DNA of 64,000 bases from Maratus speciosus (Eukaryota; Arthropoda; Arachnida; Araneae; Salticidae). Below, one piece after another: positions 21,512 through 34,169 of the stretch. The position numbers and the translations under genes were made by a program. Each line of letters opens with the position of its first letter. Positions within the stretch are counted from its first letter, which is position 1. Location of the stretch: positions 472,926,806 to 472,990,805 of the forward strand of contig OZ010795.1 in assembly GCA_963932465.1 (NCBI GenBank), read 5' to 3'. The notes below the pieces were generated by a model. The model was not told the DNA's origin. It saw only the letters and a program-made list of their open reading frames with translations, and searched no databases.

Positions 21512-22519
21512 TCTATGTATATTATAAAGGACAAATGCATCTGCGCGTAACGCGGACGTCATTTTACGAATGGCAACAGCAGACGATCAAATTTCACTTT
21601 TATTTACTTTTATTGCGATTTTTTAAATTTCTAAATACTGCACATTTTCAATTTTTACACCGTCGAATAGAGAAAAAAATGTTCTTTCAAATGCAATATG
21701 TTTGAAAACTATATCGCAAATTGTTTGAAAACTGTATCGCAATTTACTCAATTCTTATTCTTTTTTAAATAATTTTCAATCATGATTTTGAAAAATCTAT
21801 TTCTGTCACTTACACACAGACGATTACAAGAGATATATACGTTTGCACTAAAATTAATATAAGTAAAGTAGTTCAGCATTTGTTTCCGGCTTATATTCCA
21901 TAACGAATTTTAAACTTTCATCCTTAAAAACTCCCATTCATTTAAACTTCAATCCATAAATTAAAAAATATATAAACAAAACACAAATTTAAGACACGTA
22001 AACGAACCACGTTTAAACCGCTGAAATTATCAGAATTAAAAAAAGACTACCTAGCTATCTTTTGTGATTTCTTTGACCGTTAGTTCCTGGCACGAGGCTA
22101 ATACGAAAGTATTCCTTTTAACCCTTACCGGCGCTCAGTAATTCTGTTTATAAACTGATGAAATAGTGGACTGACACCGCAATTTATAAACGAATTTATT
22201 AGAAAATATGAACTTGCTTATTTTCATGTACATTATAATAGGAAAAATTTAGTTAAATATTCTTGGTGCCGTTTGTCAGTTTTGGAATTAAAATTAAGTG
22301 TCCTTTTGTAAGGACACCGCGCTGGAAAAGGTTAATAAATTTTAAATTTTAATTTGAATACATTATTGCTAACAGATAAAAATGATTGTTGGTATTGATG
22401 CTGAAAAATCGAAAAAAATATATGTTAAGCGTAGAAAACCTTTTAAGAGTTTTCAATTAAAAAATATTATATATGCTTTTCACGTGTATTCTGTAACCCG
22501 GGAAGCCCGGGTAGGAACT
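21512..22519 (+). mobile_element. Helitron-like element, plus strand, about 1 kb
   Basis: The 5' end is A|TCTATGTATATTATAAAGG followed by 'catctgcgcgtaacgcg' and 'gacgtcattttacgaatgg'. The 3' side has the hairpin CCCGGG-AAG-CCCGGG at 22497-22511 followed by a diverged tail where CTAGT is expected. The intact minus-strand relative at 30276-31364 shows the same 5' end and hairpin. No Rep/helicase coding; a TTAA-flanked MITE lies inside. Confidence 0.72.
22122..22331. mobile_element. piggyBac-type MITE (210 bp), nested in Helitron
   Basis: TTAA at 22118-22121 and 22332-22335 flanks cccttaccggcgctcag and the complement of ccttttccagcgcggtg. Length and TTAA target match the other copies in this window. 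Confidence 0.75.
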
Positions 22520-23865
22520 TCTTGTTCTTTTAAAAAAACAGCTACTTTCAAAGACAATACTTAACACTACAATGCCTATAAGTAAAGTTATATGTATTGT
22601 ATATATATATATTTTTTCAAATTCATAGGTTGTGTTTTATTGTTTTAATTAAAAAAGAGTTTTAAGTTAAAAAATGTTAACTAAACAAACAAATTTCATA
22701 AAAAGTACTTGTTGAAGTAAATGACACATAAATTCAAGATCGCATCACAGCAACAAACATAAATCAAATGTTCGAAATCTTAGAAATGATCAATTCAACA
22801 TTTAGTTAACTTGAGAATGAACTGAAAAAATTGAGAATTACTTCTTTTATGACATTTTTATCTCTAAAAAGAAGACCAACTTAAATCCTTGCTTGTTTGA
22901 AGGAGATATAAAATTTTGGAAGGTAATAGATCATATCAGAAAATCCGAGAGAACTGGGACTTTTTCTTTTATAATTAGATAAATTCTTCTAGATGTCAAT
23001 GAAGACGCATACGATAAATATTCACTTAAAATCCAAGATTAGAGGTCCTTTCATTCAAATGTCACCTAGAGATGACATCAGGCACTGACTGATTAAGGGT
23101 GGAGATCATCTTAAAACTTTTTTAAAAGTTAAAAAAAAAAAAAAAAAAGAATTGTAAATCTTTAAAGAATCAGAATGACACATCACAAAACTTTAAAAAG
23201 AAAAACTATGATGATACTGCAATTAGAACAGGACTTATGGTAAAATATGTGGGGTGATACTTATTCAAATCGAGGTAAACTTGAACTTTAAAGTCATTTT
23301 TCACAAAACAGATATTTTTGACATTGCGTGCATCCTATTTCCAAAACTAAGTAACGCAGAAACTTAATATTTTGCATTATTTTATATTTTATATAGTTTT
23401 ATAACTTCTACCTATTTTTATGTAACTACCTGTAATATATTTTTTAAATTTTTATTGAAATTTTATCATAAATTTTGAATTTTATTGTTTAATTGCCTGG
23501 AAAAATAATTTCATCTGTAAATCAGATTATTATTTTAGGTTGAAGTTAAAGTTCAATGTTTTACAAATATATATTTATAATATTAACTAGGTATATCGAA
23601 TATATTTTTTATAATCCTGCGCGCAAATCAACTTTTTGAAAATCCTTAATTAGTGTGTCTTAATTGAACAAACTTCAAATTATTTTTCATTAAAAGTATT
23701 TAAAAAAATAAGCAAACAAAGATTTGTACAATTTAACCAAAAAAAATGTTTAATTTGAAGAAATATTTACAGCTCCAAGAATTTTTTTTAATATTGTGTT
23801 AAAATCAAGCAATATCGAACTGCTGAAGATGATCCCCCCTCCCCCCCTTTAAAGTATTAGTTTAT
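22520..23865. other. No recognisable feature
   Basis: AT-rich DNA with a short (TA)n run near 22602 and a poly-A tract near 23132. No coding or terminal repeat signal. Confidence 0.5.
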
Positions 23866-23868
23866 TAA

Positions 23869-24059
23869 GTATGAAATGTCCGATTACAAAATGCCCAGGG
23901 CAACGGGGGAAACTTCCACCAGTAAAAAAGAAAATAAATTGCCTTATTCATGATAATAATTTTTCATGAATATATATGACGAAAATTTATACTAAAATTT
24001 ATTGGTGGAAGTTTGCTGCGTTGTTAATCTGACCCTTTTGTAATCGGATATTTCATACG
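23869..24059. repeat. Palindromic MITE-like element, 191 bp
   Basis: It starts gtatgaaatgtccgattaca and ends with the near complement ttgtaatcggatatttcatac. 'ggaaacttccacca' and 'ggtggaagtttgc' also pair inside, so it can fold along most of its length. Confidence 0.72.
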
Positions 24060-24185
24060 TAATGACTTAATAGTTCTCCCAAATTCTACTAGACCGCTGT
24101 TCGATGTTAAAAGATTATGTGGATGTTTTGCCTGATGAAGTTATGAATAAAATCGATATTATCGAAATTAGTCTTTGTTTTAAAG

Positions 24186-25846
24186 CAGGGTTGGCAAGTT
24201 TTTGACGCATGACGGTTTTTACCGGATTTTACCATGATTTTTATCGTCATGTCAAAAACCTCTTTGTCAAAAAGGTCGAAAACTGTCAAAAACCCATTTT
24301 TTAGTAGTAGTTTGTGTTTTTACATTATCTTTTTTCATTCTGTTTTTAGCATTAAGTTGTTTTACATGAAATATTCAATATCGAAAAGACTCTGAAGTAT
24401 ATTTATCTATCCGAGAAAAACAAAAAAGAATTGCATTAGAATAATACATAACATCTCTGTTAGCAGATCTCTATAATAATCTTAAGCTATTTGACATATT
24501 CTGTAAAAATTAGATTTTTTAAAGAAATTCTATAACCCATAAGTGTAAGATTAAAAAATGTGTATAATCTCGGCAGAATTTATTACACTCTTTAAAACTA
24601 AATAGTTTTCTCAGATATGTCCTCAGAAGTAAGATTTCTTAAAGTGTTAAATCAAAATTGTTCATTGATTATTTTTATTTCTATATAGCAAAACTTGATT
24701 CATATAAATAAATATATAAATAAATGAAATAAAATATATTTTAATTGTTGAGAATTACATACATCTTTTGGGAGAAAGGAATAAGACTTGTTCTTCAAAG
24801 TTAAATCTTGTAGAGATTAAAATTGCAAATCCATATTAAACTTTAAACCATGTGAAAACTCAATTTTTAACTATATATTTTTGTTAAGTAATTTAATTAT
24901 TTCCTTAAAATAAGTAAATAATTAAATATTACTTTAAAGCAGAAATGTAGATCCATTAATTAAAAAGTTAACTGCACTAAAAAACAAATAAAACATTTAA
25001 GAATCTCTCTAAATTTAAGAATAATTTTAACGGTCAAAGATTTTTACTCATACAGTCATATGTATGTAATAAAAATATGCAATGTGTTATTTCTTTCAAT
25101 TCACTTTAAATAATGCCTAAATAATTTTAAGTAAAATGTATACAGGAACAGGACATTATATTCTGATTTTTTTCTTAAATATTGTTGTGTTATGTGTTAA
25201 ATTTTAAGTCTAAGAGCTTTCACCTGAAATCAGGTCCTACAGCTTTGTATAAAAAAATATTAATTTAAAATTTTAAGATTCTGCTTATTCAAGTGAAAAT
25301 GAAAATCACCATAATTACATTTATGAAATACATAAGATATGCATTTGCAAATATTATATCTAAGAATATTCAAATTTATTCAATGGCCACAGTCCATGCT
25401 TGACATCTATTGTCATACCATATAACAGCATTTTTGCATCTCTAAAATAATTTTAATGTATTTTATTAAAAATGTATGTAGAATGTTATTTAATAATTAT
25501 AATAACCTTTTATTATCATATAATATTAATGTTCGTTGCACTTAGTAGAATCTATATTAGTGGAGATTATGACAAATATTGTTCTTTCCTTTTACTCTTG
25601 TATTTTAAAAATTTTCCCATTTAGGAAATGCTCTTCTTTTAAATAAATTTAATAAAGTAATTGTGAATAATAATAACAAGAACAACAAGGAAAAATTAAT
25701 CTAGAAATGTATTGTATGCTACACTTACACTATAAATTGGAGGAAAATCGCAAATGATAGGCTTTTGACGGAATAAACCGGTAAAAACACAGTTTTTACC
25801 ACTGTCATGTCAAAAAACAGTTTTTGACGTCAAAAACCCAACCCTG
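24186..25846. mobile_element. hAT-type non-autonomous element (1.66 kb)
   Basis: It begins cagggttggcaagtttttga and ends with the complement of cagggttgggtttttgacg. It is flanked by a perfect 8-bp duplication, ttttaaag (24178-24185, 25847-25854). The repeated 'tgtcaaaaacc' motif is concentrated at both ends. The AT-rich interior has no transposase frame, so this is a deletion derivative or MITE. Confidence 0.92.
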
Positions 25847-25919
25847 TTTTAAAGCCGTCTGGATTTTTCTGAAGCTTTGCTTTTACTCTTGTTATTATTA
25901 TTATTATTACTTAAAGAAT

Positions 25920-26240
25920 TATAGTTCTAAACCCATAAGAAAATTTTTAAATAGATATTCTGCCAATGAAATAAGTAAAAAAAAAAAAAATTGAGTAAGT
26001 CACTAAATTTTCCAGAAAATTAGGCTGTCACTATCTTCAAATGTAATTCTGTATTCTCTTGAATAACTGTGTTAATGTCTTGAATAACTGTGTTTTACAT
26101 TTTGTTTGGTAACTGTCTCCCGCTGCTCTGCACACATTAACAGAAGCTAAAGGTGAACTTTAACAATACATTTTCTTAAAATAAGACTTTCCTCCGATAC
26201 TAATTACTTTATTTTTTCCTAACAATTGTTTGCACCGATG
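25920..26240. repeat. Dispersed repeat, copy 2 (partner 20990-21365)
   Basis: Same order of shared words as copy 1, with an internal short duplication of 'cttgaataactgtgttt' near 26060-26097. Confidence 0.85.
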
Positions 26241-26322
26241 TACAGTCGTGGGGGAAAAAAGTTAATACCCCCTACCACCTATTAAATAAATACCAATTAT
26301 TCAAGGTATACAAGCTCACGTA

Positions 26323-27424
26323 CAGTCATGGAAAAAAAAGTAAACACTCCTAATATCTCTGCAACAAATTATTGGAGAAAAAAGTTACTAGTATCAAACA
26401 ATTGGAAATAAAGTCTACTTTTAAATCATGTATATAAAATTTGCTTAGAGGGCCATCTACATATAAAAAAGAATCCAAACTTTGTTTTTTCAATAGCGAT
26501 ACCCAAAATTAACACCAAAAATAAATTTTACAACCTTCAATTTGCCTGAATACAAATTTTCATTAAATTCGTATGATTAGTTTTACATAAATTAATTATT
26601 TTTAAATGAGCATACTTTAAGGGCTATATTCAAACTGAAGTTTGATATTCTATTTTTGAAATGCTAGAGAATGACTATGTTACTTCTATTAATGCCACTT
26701 AATTAATTACTTGCCAATATGACCATTTCATTCGCTTAATATATTCCGACTATTGTCACCTCAAATGTTTCAATAAAAAGGGTAAAACTTATTATTTTTT
26801 AAATTATGCTTTTCTGAAGATCATAGTCGGTTCCTTAAACCATCATTTTGACGTTTTTCAATCATAATTCGAAAACTATTTGGAAGAAAAATTTGAAATT
26901 GAGAATTCGCTTAAAGCAAGGTCATAATAAAAATATAAATCTAACACAAAAATTGTATCTAACACAAAAATTCATATTTTTTTTCCGAATCTTATTTCAT
27001 ATTTCATATTATAAAATTTTAATTTCAAATTCAATGTATTTATGTTTGGTTTTTTAGCATTATAACTACACAAAAAATTACTATCATATTAGGATAGTAA
27101 TTTCAATAAAAATTTGAAAATGTAATTTAACATTAGAAGCTCTAAATTTTGAATGTTTATAATTCAAAAACTTATCGTCCAAATGACTTAAATTTTCGTT
27201 TCTAGGCATTAGTTTGAACCGAAGATTTAAAATCTATTGTTAAAATTGGGTCTTACCATTGAAAAAAGCAAAGTTTGGTCTGGTTTTGATTTGTAGATTG
27301 CCCCCTAAGCAAATTTTATATACATCATTTAAAAGTAGACTTTATTTCTAATCGTTTGGTACAAGTACCTTCATCTGTTATAATTAATTGAGGAGTGGCT
27401 TTTTCACTTTTTTTTTCACGACTG
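26323..27424. mobile_element. Tc1/mariner-like fold-back element, 1.1 kb
   Basis: TA flanks termini cagtcatggaaaaaaaagt and the complement of cagtcgtgaaaaaaaaagtg. Inverted similarity continues inward: 'aaagtctacttttaaatcat' with 'atcatttaaaagtagacttt', 'atataaaatttgcttag' with its complement near 27310, and 'caaactttgttttttcaat' with its complement near 27270. Most of the element is a long imperfect palindrome. A partial left terminus of the same type (cagtcgtgggggaaaaaagt) lies at 26242. No transposase frame. Confidence 0.78.
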
Positions 27425-27429
27425 TACCC

Positions 27430-28440
27430 CAATACTCCAATACACGAGGCATTATTAAGAAAAAATACACTATAAAAAGTAAAAGGGAAAAAAAAAAGGC
27501 ATTTCAACTGTAATTTGCTGCTAAAAACTGTCCAATCATTATACATGTTTATAGATAAGGGTTACTTAATCATAATATATATAGCTCTCATTCTTCAGAA
27601 TAAAAAAAAATTATGGCCACTTACGGCTCTCAGATTCATGAGAAATCGATAAATGTTATATATTTTTTAATAATTAGTCGAACAAAGTATTTGTAAATGA
27701 ATGATGTTTCTACCATTTATCTACACTTATGTCCAAAAATTAAGGGTAAGTAGACCGGACGTTTTCGACTTTACACGTTCTGTGGAATATCTAAAAAAAT
27801 ATTTAAGGAATTGTCCTTGAACTTCTAGGATGTAAAGGATATGTTTGACTTCATATTTTTCAGTGAAGATTTAGTCACGAACACAATTAGGCCACTAATA
27901 ATAAATTTAATAATTAAATAATATTTGAGATTACCCATTTGATAGAAAATTCTCAAAATGGCCTGCCACTGCATTGAATGACTGTGTGGGTCCAGTTGAA
28001 CGTTTGTGTGCATTTGTGTACACATAGCATACATAATCATAAAGATGTTAACGTTTCTGTGAATAATTCAAAAGTCTTTTGTTTATAACATACAGAGTTT
28101 TCACCCAAATTTAACACAACATTCCGAAAATGTGACAAATCACAATAGCAACAGTATACTGCCATTAAAACTAGGATATTTGATGAGAAATGGACATGTA
28201 TGAAATAATTTTTAAATGCGCATGCGTGGAAGATTCCAAAACTTTTATTGCATAATCTGCTATTTAGGGCAACTTATATAAAACCTTCAGTCAAATATCG
28301 GGAAAATTCAGTAAGATTCTGGCGATACAGTGAGTTTCTTTCTGAAATCAGCTGACTGGGTTACCACTGGCGACTATTTTTATATTTTATTGGCACCACT
28401 ATTTTAAAAAAGTAAATTTTATCGTATGCTTCTGCTGTTT
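27430..28440. other. No recognisable feature
   Basis: AT-rich sequence. The short frames here lack any recognisable domain. Confidence 0.5.
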
Positions 28441-28443
28441 ATA

Positions 28444-29046
28444 CAATAGACCGCCGATTATCAGAACTCCAAATAATCGAACTTCCAATTATACGAACAG
28501 CCTATTTCTCCCAAAAAAAATTTTTTTTAAACCGAACTTCGATTTATCCGAATATCCTATTTCTCTCAAAAATATTTTGTAATGATGATGATATTGTGGA
28601 TGAGATTTAAGATGAAAAAGAAATTGAAGAATTGAAAACGAATGCTCCGAAAATGACCCAAGTCCATCTAATAACGAAGCCTTTGAATGTTTGGAAACAG
28701 TTATGAAATGGCTTGAACGGCAGAAGAACTCTGATCCTATTCAATCAAAGTATTTAAGAAGAATTCGAGATAGGGGCAGCATTGGAAAGAACGCCTTCTT
28801 TGAAGCAAGCAGCAATCGAAAGATTTTTTGCTTAAATTATCTTTGGAGTTCAGAAAATGATAAAAAGAGAAAAAGAAAATTTTAAATGATAGAAAAGTAA
28901 ACAAAAAAAAAAAAAAATAAAATAAAATAAAATAAACACGCTGGCACTAACTGGTGCTGCCAATCCTAAGACTGTATAAAGTGTGAAGGTTTTAGTATAG
29001 TACGTCAGGGTCGGTCAAGATTTGTTCGGATAATCGGCGCTCGATT
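28444..29046 (+). mobile_element. Tigger-like element, internally deleted (about 600 bp)
   Basis: Near-terminal inverted sequences 'accgccgattatcagaac' (left) and the complement of 'agcgccgattatccgaac' (right) bound a fragment that encodes the C-terminal part of a Tigger-type transposase. The exact right end is uncertain by a few bases. Confidence 0.75.
28582..28835 (+). pseudogene. Tigger/jerky-like transposase, C-terminal fragment with frameshifts
   Basis: Three consecutive pieces in different frames match the typical C-terminus of Tigger transposases. First is an acidic stretch, DDDIVDEI-stop-DEKEIEELK, around 28582-28650. The second is CLETVMKWLERQ around 28690-28725, the usual 'LETALKWLEQQ' helix. 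The third is the closing KQAAIERFFA-stop at 28804-28835. One in-frame stop and at least two frameshifts separate them, and no catalytic domain remains. The family call rests on my recognition of these motifs. Confidence 0.78.
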
Positions 29047-29191
29047 TTTTTGTTTCGAGAAAGTTTCTGAGGTTTTTAAAGATACGGAATTCTGAATGGT
29101 GGGCAACTCGTTATTATATATATTCGTAGTTATGCTACATTTTCGTAGTTTAAGAAACATGTGTATTTTTCTACCGTGCATTTCACCAGGG

Positions 29192-29228
<37 letters not shown>

Positions 29229-30275
29229 TTTCCTTATATACAGAATTCCATATGTTTATGGCAAATTACGCAATCAAGAAGTACGAAAAGCTTTTTAATA
29301 GTTTGAAATAGAACAAGTTGGGAATTGTTTGTGAAACGTGGTAAATGAGCTGCGTTCGTATTCTGACTAGTTTAGTAAATATTCAGATCTTGGTGCAATA
29401 AAAATTGCACTCTTATCCAAAAATTTATGAATACAAAATTTATTACGATTAAATGTATTAAATTCAGTAATACGGAAATAATAGGACTCCATCTTAAATG
29501 TGACGTAACCACCATGGCAATCTATAATCATTACCTATCATGGTATATCATTGAATTAATTACTTATGATAGGATTTAATAGAATGAAGAAAACTTTTAT
29601 TAATATCCTTTAAGTTTTGATTCGAATTTCATAAAATTTGAAATGACTTGACAAAATTATGCAAAGATTATTTATACTACATTTCAAAACATTCGGCTGG
29701 GTAGTTTTAGCGCTGTTATATGCGGACAGACGGACCAAGAAGACGACTAAAGGTGACTACGTATTTATATAATTGCGAACGCATCAAAAACATGGAAACA
29801 TGATTATCAGTGTTTGGTGAAAGTAAATAAAATTGCTTCGTGATCCGAAAGCGGCCGGATATTTTCATACGCTGTCTTTTATCCGCCAGTCTGAAACTTA
29901 CCGCCAATGGCGACCTGAAGTTTCGTTCCCTGTTTCAGCATATAAATTTAAAAATAATGATTTAATGGTTTCTTTCATCGGGCGATGTAAATTCGAAAAA
30001 GAAAAGCATGGATCTTCAAATATTTAATAGATCTGATTTAAAGATGCTTCACCTGATGAAAGAAGCTATTAAATTAATGGTCTTGAAACGGAACTTTTAA
30101 AGAACATCTGGTTTTAAAAACAGTTTTTTAAGCCTTCTTTAACTTTTTAAAACATGCCTGTATCCTATAAACCCATTTTAGGCCGAGGGGTTGTCTACGA
30201 CCCTTGACTTCGACTAATTTACTCTTCGTTGAATTGTTTTATTTGGGTTGTATTATGATCTGTCTTTTAAAGGTA
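29047..30275. other. No firm feature; poly-A tract
   Basis: Contains a 36-bp poly-A run (29191-29226) and otherwise AT-rich sequence. The frames at 29716-30027 overlap on both strands and have no recognisable domain. Confidence 0.45.
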
Positions 30276-31364
30276 CTAGGGGATCGTACCCGGGCTTCCC
30301 GGGTTAAAGAATATAAGTAAAAACATATTTTTTAAATTCAAAACTAATAATTTTTTTATGTGCAATAAATTTTTTAGATTGACCACTTACATTAAAAAAG
30401 CATTTTTCATATGGAAAATACGAATTACACAATCAAATACATTTCTGAAATTTATTAAAAGCGATATTTTCTTATTAGCCGCATGATAAGAGTTATTTGC
30501 TAAGATTTTACTACTTATGGCATCCTTTTATATTCTGATAATTTCAGAGCTTATACATGTCTGGTAAATTTGTGTTTTATTTATATTATTTTATTTATTT
30601 ATTCATAGGGAATTTTTTTTAATGGAAATTAGCCGTAAGAAAATGATGAACTCTTTATTTTGTTTTAAGGGCAAACGGATTAATCTTTCGTAATCAAGCT
30701 CCGCGCGATATAGATAAATTAAAAGATATTTCATGCTTTAAAATTGTTTTTAAAACCATAGACAATCAGTAAACTGAGATGAACTTTGCAAACAAATTCC
30801 ATTTGAAAAATAAAATCCTATTTGGTGATCTGAAAATTTAAATTGTACGATTACAAATATGTTAGATTTGTGTTTTTTCAATATTATTCTTTTATTTGTT
30901 TATAAATGAAGTATTAATTTAGTTAATTTGTCTTTCACAAATATTTTAGTTCGGTGGTTCCTTTAATATTATTATTTTATTTGCTTATAAAGGAAGTATT
31001 AATTTCATTATGCAAAAATAGTCAGAAACAAATGCTGAAAAATGTTTGTTGCTTTATGTGAAAAAATGTTTATTATTTTATGTATTGAAATCGGCACGTG
31101 ATAAGATAAACTTTTTAAAAAATCATGCTTAAAAATTATTTTAGAAAATATAATACATCAGTCAATGAATAAAGTTTTTAAACAAATTGTATTTGAAAGT
31201 GCATTTATTTCCCTATGCGACAAAAATGGAAAATGTGCGATGGTCAGAATATTGAAAAATTGCAGTAGCGAAAATTTCAAGACCGAAATTTGATCGAGAA
31301 GTATTGCCATTCGCAAAATGACGTCATCATTATGCACAGATACGTTTGTTCTTTATAATATAGA
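30276..31364 (-). mobile_element. Helitron-like element with both termini, minus strand (1,089 bp)
   Basis: On the minus strand it starts A|TCTATATTATAAAGAACAAA at 31364 and ends with the hairpin CCCGGG-AAG-CCCGGG, eight to twelve bases of spacer and CCTAG|T at 30276. These are complete Helitron hallmarks (5'-TC, 3'-CTAG, hairpin, A^T target). Sequence next to the 5' end includes a TGACGTCA octamer. No coding capacity. It is related to 21512-22519 and 32544-33196. Confidence 0.87.
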
Positions 31365-32540
31365 TACATAATCAGTAAAATATAATAAAAATCAGTTATT
31401 AGGATGTGGTTATCAATTGAGGCTCTTATGCTTGGATTTCCGGAATGAAAACAGCAATTTTCACCTTCTCAAAATTTGCATACGCACTTCTCATATCCAT
31501 AGTCATCATTTTAAAAAAATTTGTATTTTGTTTGATCATTTAAAAATTATTTTAACTCAAAACTTGAAGTAACGATTGTCAGCAATATATTTTATGTGAA
31601 CAGACGCACTCTTTATTTGAGATTCTAATCTCAATTTTGAAGAGTAAAAGTTTCCGTAATTTATGTTTTTTAGACGCATTTGTGTTAAGAGGCTTGGTTT
31701 TATCTAAGAAAATGATCGTTTTCTTTTAAATATAATTTCATTTTCACTTAAATAAGCATTTCGCCTAGTGTCTGAAACTTAGTATCAGTACACATGCAGA
31801 AGGAAAAACAATATAGAAAATTTATGAGGAAAAATGCGTGTTTTCAAAAGTAGTATGACATTTTCCGTTATTATGCCCCTAATATAATATTCTGCTCCTA
31901 ATGGGATTTTGCGCCATTAAACCCTATACAACAATTTTTATCAACACTTTTGAATTTTTATCAGAAAATAGCATGAATAAATTTTAAAATACCTCATTAT
32001 TTCTCTCTTGTCTGCAGCAATCAAAGCTATCTAATTTTCATCATTTTGAAGAAATTTCATAAAATGCTTTTAAAATTAAAATATAAAAGTGGGGATATTA
32101 AAAAAAAACAGATAGTGCGATCACATCTACAAAGGAGGAGCTTTCTGTTTAAAAAAATATATATTAGTAAAATTGGCTCAGCAGAAAGATCAAGGCAGAT
32201 GACTAAAAAACACACTTGTGTTTTAAATATATAGATTATATAAAATTAGGGAAAATTAAATTAAGCAAATTATGTTATTTTGATAAAATTATAGTAGAAT
32301 GTCCTAAAGAATAGCATTAAAATTTTATTATTCGAGAGAATATTCGACAACAACTTCAGGAACACGATATTATTTTAAACCACGAATTGTTTGTTTGCTG
32401 GTCTAACTCGGCGAAGCAAATCCATCCAGGTGAGAATCACCAATTTCTGTAATATAAATCGCTATTATTTGCATGTCACCTCTCTATTATAAAGACACTC
32501 TAAATTTTTGTAAGACATTGCGTTTATCAGTGTGTGCTTT
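31365..32540. other. No recognisable feature
   Basis: AT-rich; the 62-codon frame at 32046-32234 is lysine-rich and shows no domain. Confidence 0.45.
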
Positions 32541-32543
32541 CGA

Positions 32544-33196
32544 TTACATTATTTTCAAAAGTGAAGCCTTTTCACCTGTGAAGAATTTCAAAGCAGCTGG
32601 GCTGTGAAAATGAAGCACTTCTACAAAACTTAATTCAGGTTTAAGAATTAAAATACACGCTCTTTTATAAAATGACGTCATTTGCATCCGATAAAGCAAT
32701 CTACTTTTACAACCCAGTCTTAAACTTCGTCTATGGAAAAGTGTGCATATGACGTCATTATCACGGAATAACAGACAATATTCTTGACATAGCCCATATT
32801 TTATTTTCAACTATTTTTTCAGGTTTTATGAGAAAATGGCAACAAAAAGATACAGTATCTCCTATTTTCAAGTATTTTCCGTTTACTTTCAATGACTTTC
32901 AATAGAAACGAGCTACTTTTGTTGCCACGATAAGAAAAATGGTATTAAAAACTGCAAAAAAAAATTAATATCTCAAAAATTAATTGAGATACAGCTTTCA
33001 AACAAATTGCATTTAAAAGAGCATTTTTTCCCTTATGCGACGGTGTAAAAATTTAAAATGTGCGATGTTTAAAAGTTTAAAAATTTGCAGTAGAGAAAAT
33101 TGCAAAACCAAAATTTCATTTCAAATTTTAAAGTGTTGCCATTCGCAAAATGACGTATGCGTTACGCACAGATATGTTTGTCCTTTATAATATAGA
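32544..33196 (-). mobile_element. Helitron-like 5' portion, minus strand
   Basis: The 5' terminus on the minus strand is A|TCTATATTATAAAGGACAAA at 33196, as in 31364 and 21512. Inward are 'gacggtgtaaaaatttaaaa', 'ctttcaaacaaattgcattt' and 'tgttgccacgataag'. The part 32640-32880 matches 55890-56290 ('gcatccgataaagca', 'cagtcttaaac', 'atgagaaaatggcaacaaaa'). I do not find the matching hairpin and CTAG end, so the 3' boundary is unknown. Confidence 0.68.
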
Positions 33197-34165
33197 TAGT
33201 GAGAAAAATGTTTTCATAAACTTTACTACATTACTTAATGTACCGGAATGCAACAAATAAAGGTTTATTTTTTCGAATTTATATAGGACGATTTTCAGGA
33301 TAATTTTCAAAACATTTTTAGATATCAGAACATTGACTTTTGACGTTCCTAATTCGACACTGATTACCTAAAAGTATATAGAAAAATGTAAATCGATTGA
33401 ATACAAATTTCGGAATTTCATGCAACTAGTAAATAAATATTTGGTGTTGTACACGACCCTGTGGCCATATTTCGATTACCATTGACTACAATTCACAAAA
33501 AAAACTTGAATGTACTCATAAAGAAATGGCAAATAAAAAGTAACTAAGAAAGAAAAAGAGGTTCTTTTTTTTACCTTGACCTAAAATGGGTTAAAGCATT
33601 ATCTGGCACAAATATGTTTTAAAGCACACCTGGATGTTTCAGAAGTTTGTTTATATTCTTGTTTTTTATTATTACAATTATGCTGTAATGTATCATCAAA
33701 CTGAAAATTAATTACCTATGAAAGTTAATAAATAGGAAGAATAAGTCTCTTCTTTATTTTTTACACGCTGCTAATGTATAAATGAGGTATTCTATAAGCT
33801 CATTCGCCAGCAATATTGAGCGTTTTGTATTATGCAATATAAATTAGACAAAACAAATACAGTGAAACCTCAGTAAAACGGACAATGTGGAGATCATAAA
33901 AATTGCCTCATTAACTCACGAACACCTATACCTAATTCAGATGTTCAAAATCGTAATATAAATTTATGAACTTTTTAGAATGGTGAGGAAAAAAAATATG
34001 CCTCGATATCCTCTCCCCACTATCATATAAACCAGTCATTTCGCTATTTAAGGGAAAAGAAAAATTGTTTTTTTCTGTCTGTTGTGCTTTTATTTATGGA
34101 GTTTGATCTATTTTTTCTGAACATGCTCTTGTATTATTATATAGCTGATATCCCTATTTAAAAAA
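33197..34165. other. No gene; isolated pogo-type terminus
   Basis: At 33860 the string cagtgaaacctcagtaaaac looks like one terminal repeat of a Tigger/pogo element. I see no partner, so it is a fragment at most. The rest is AT-rich. Confidence 0.4.
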
Positions 34166-34169
34166 AAAT

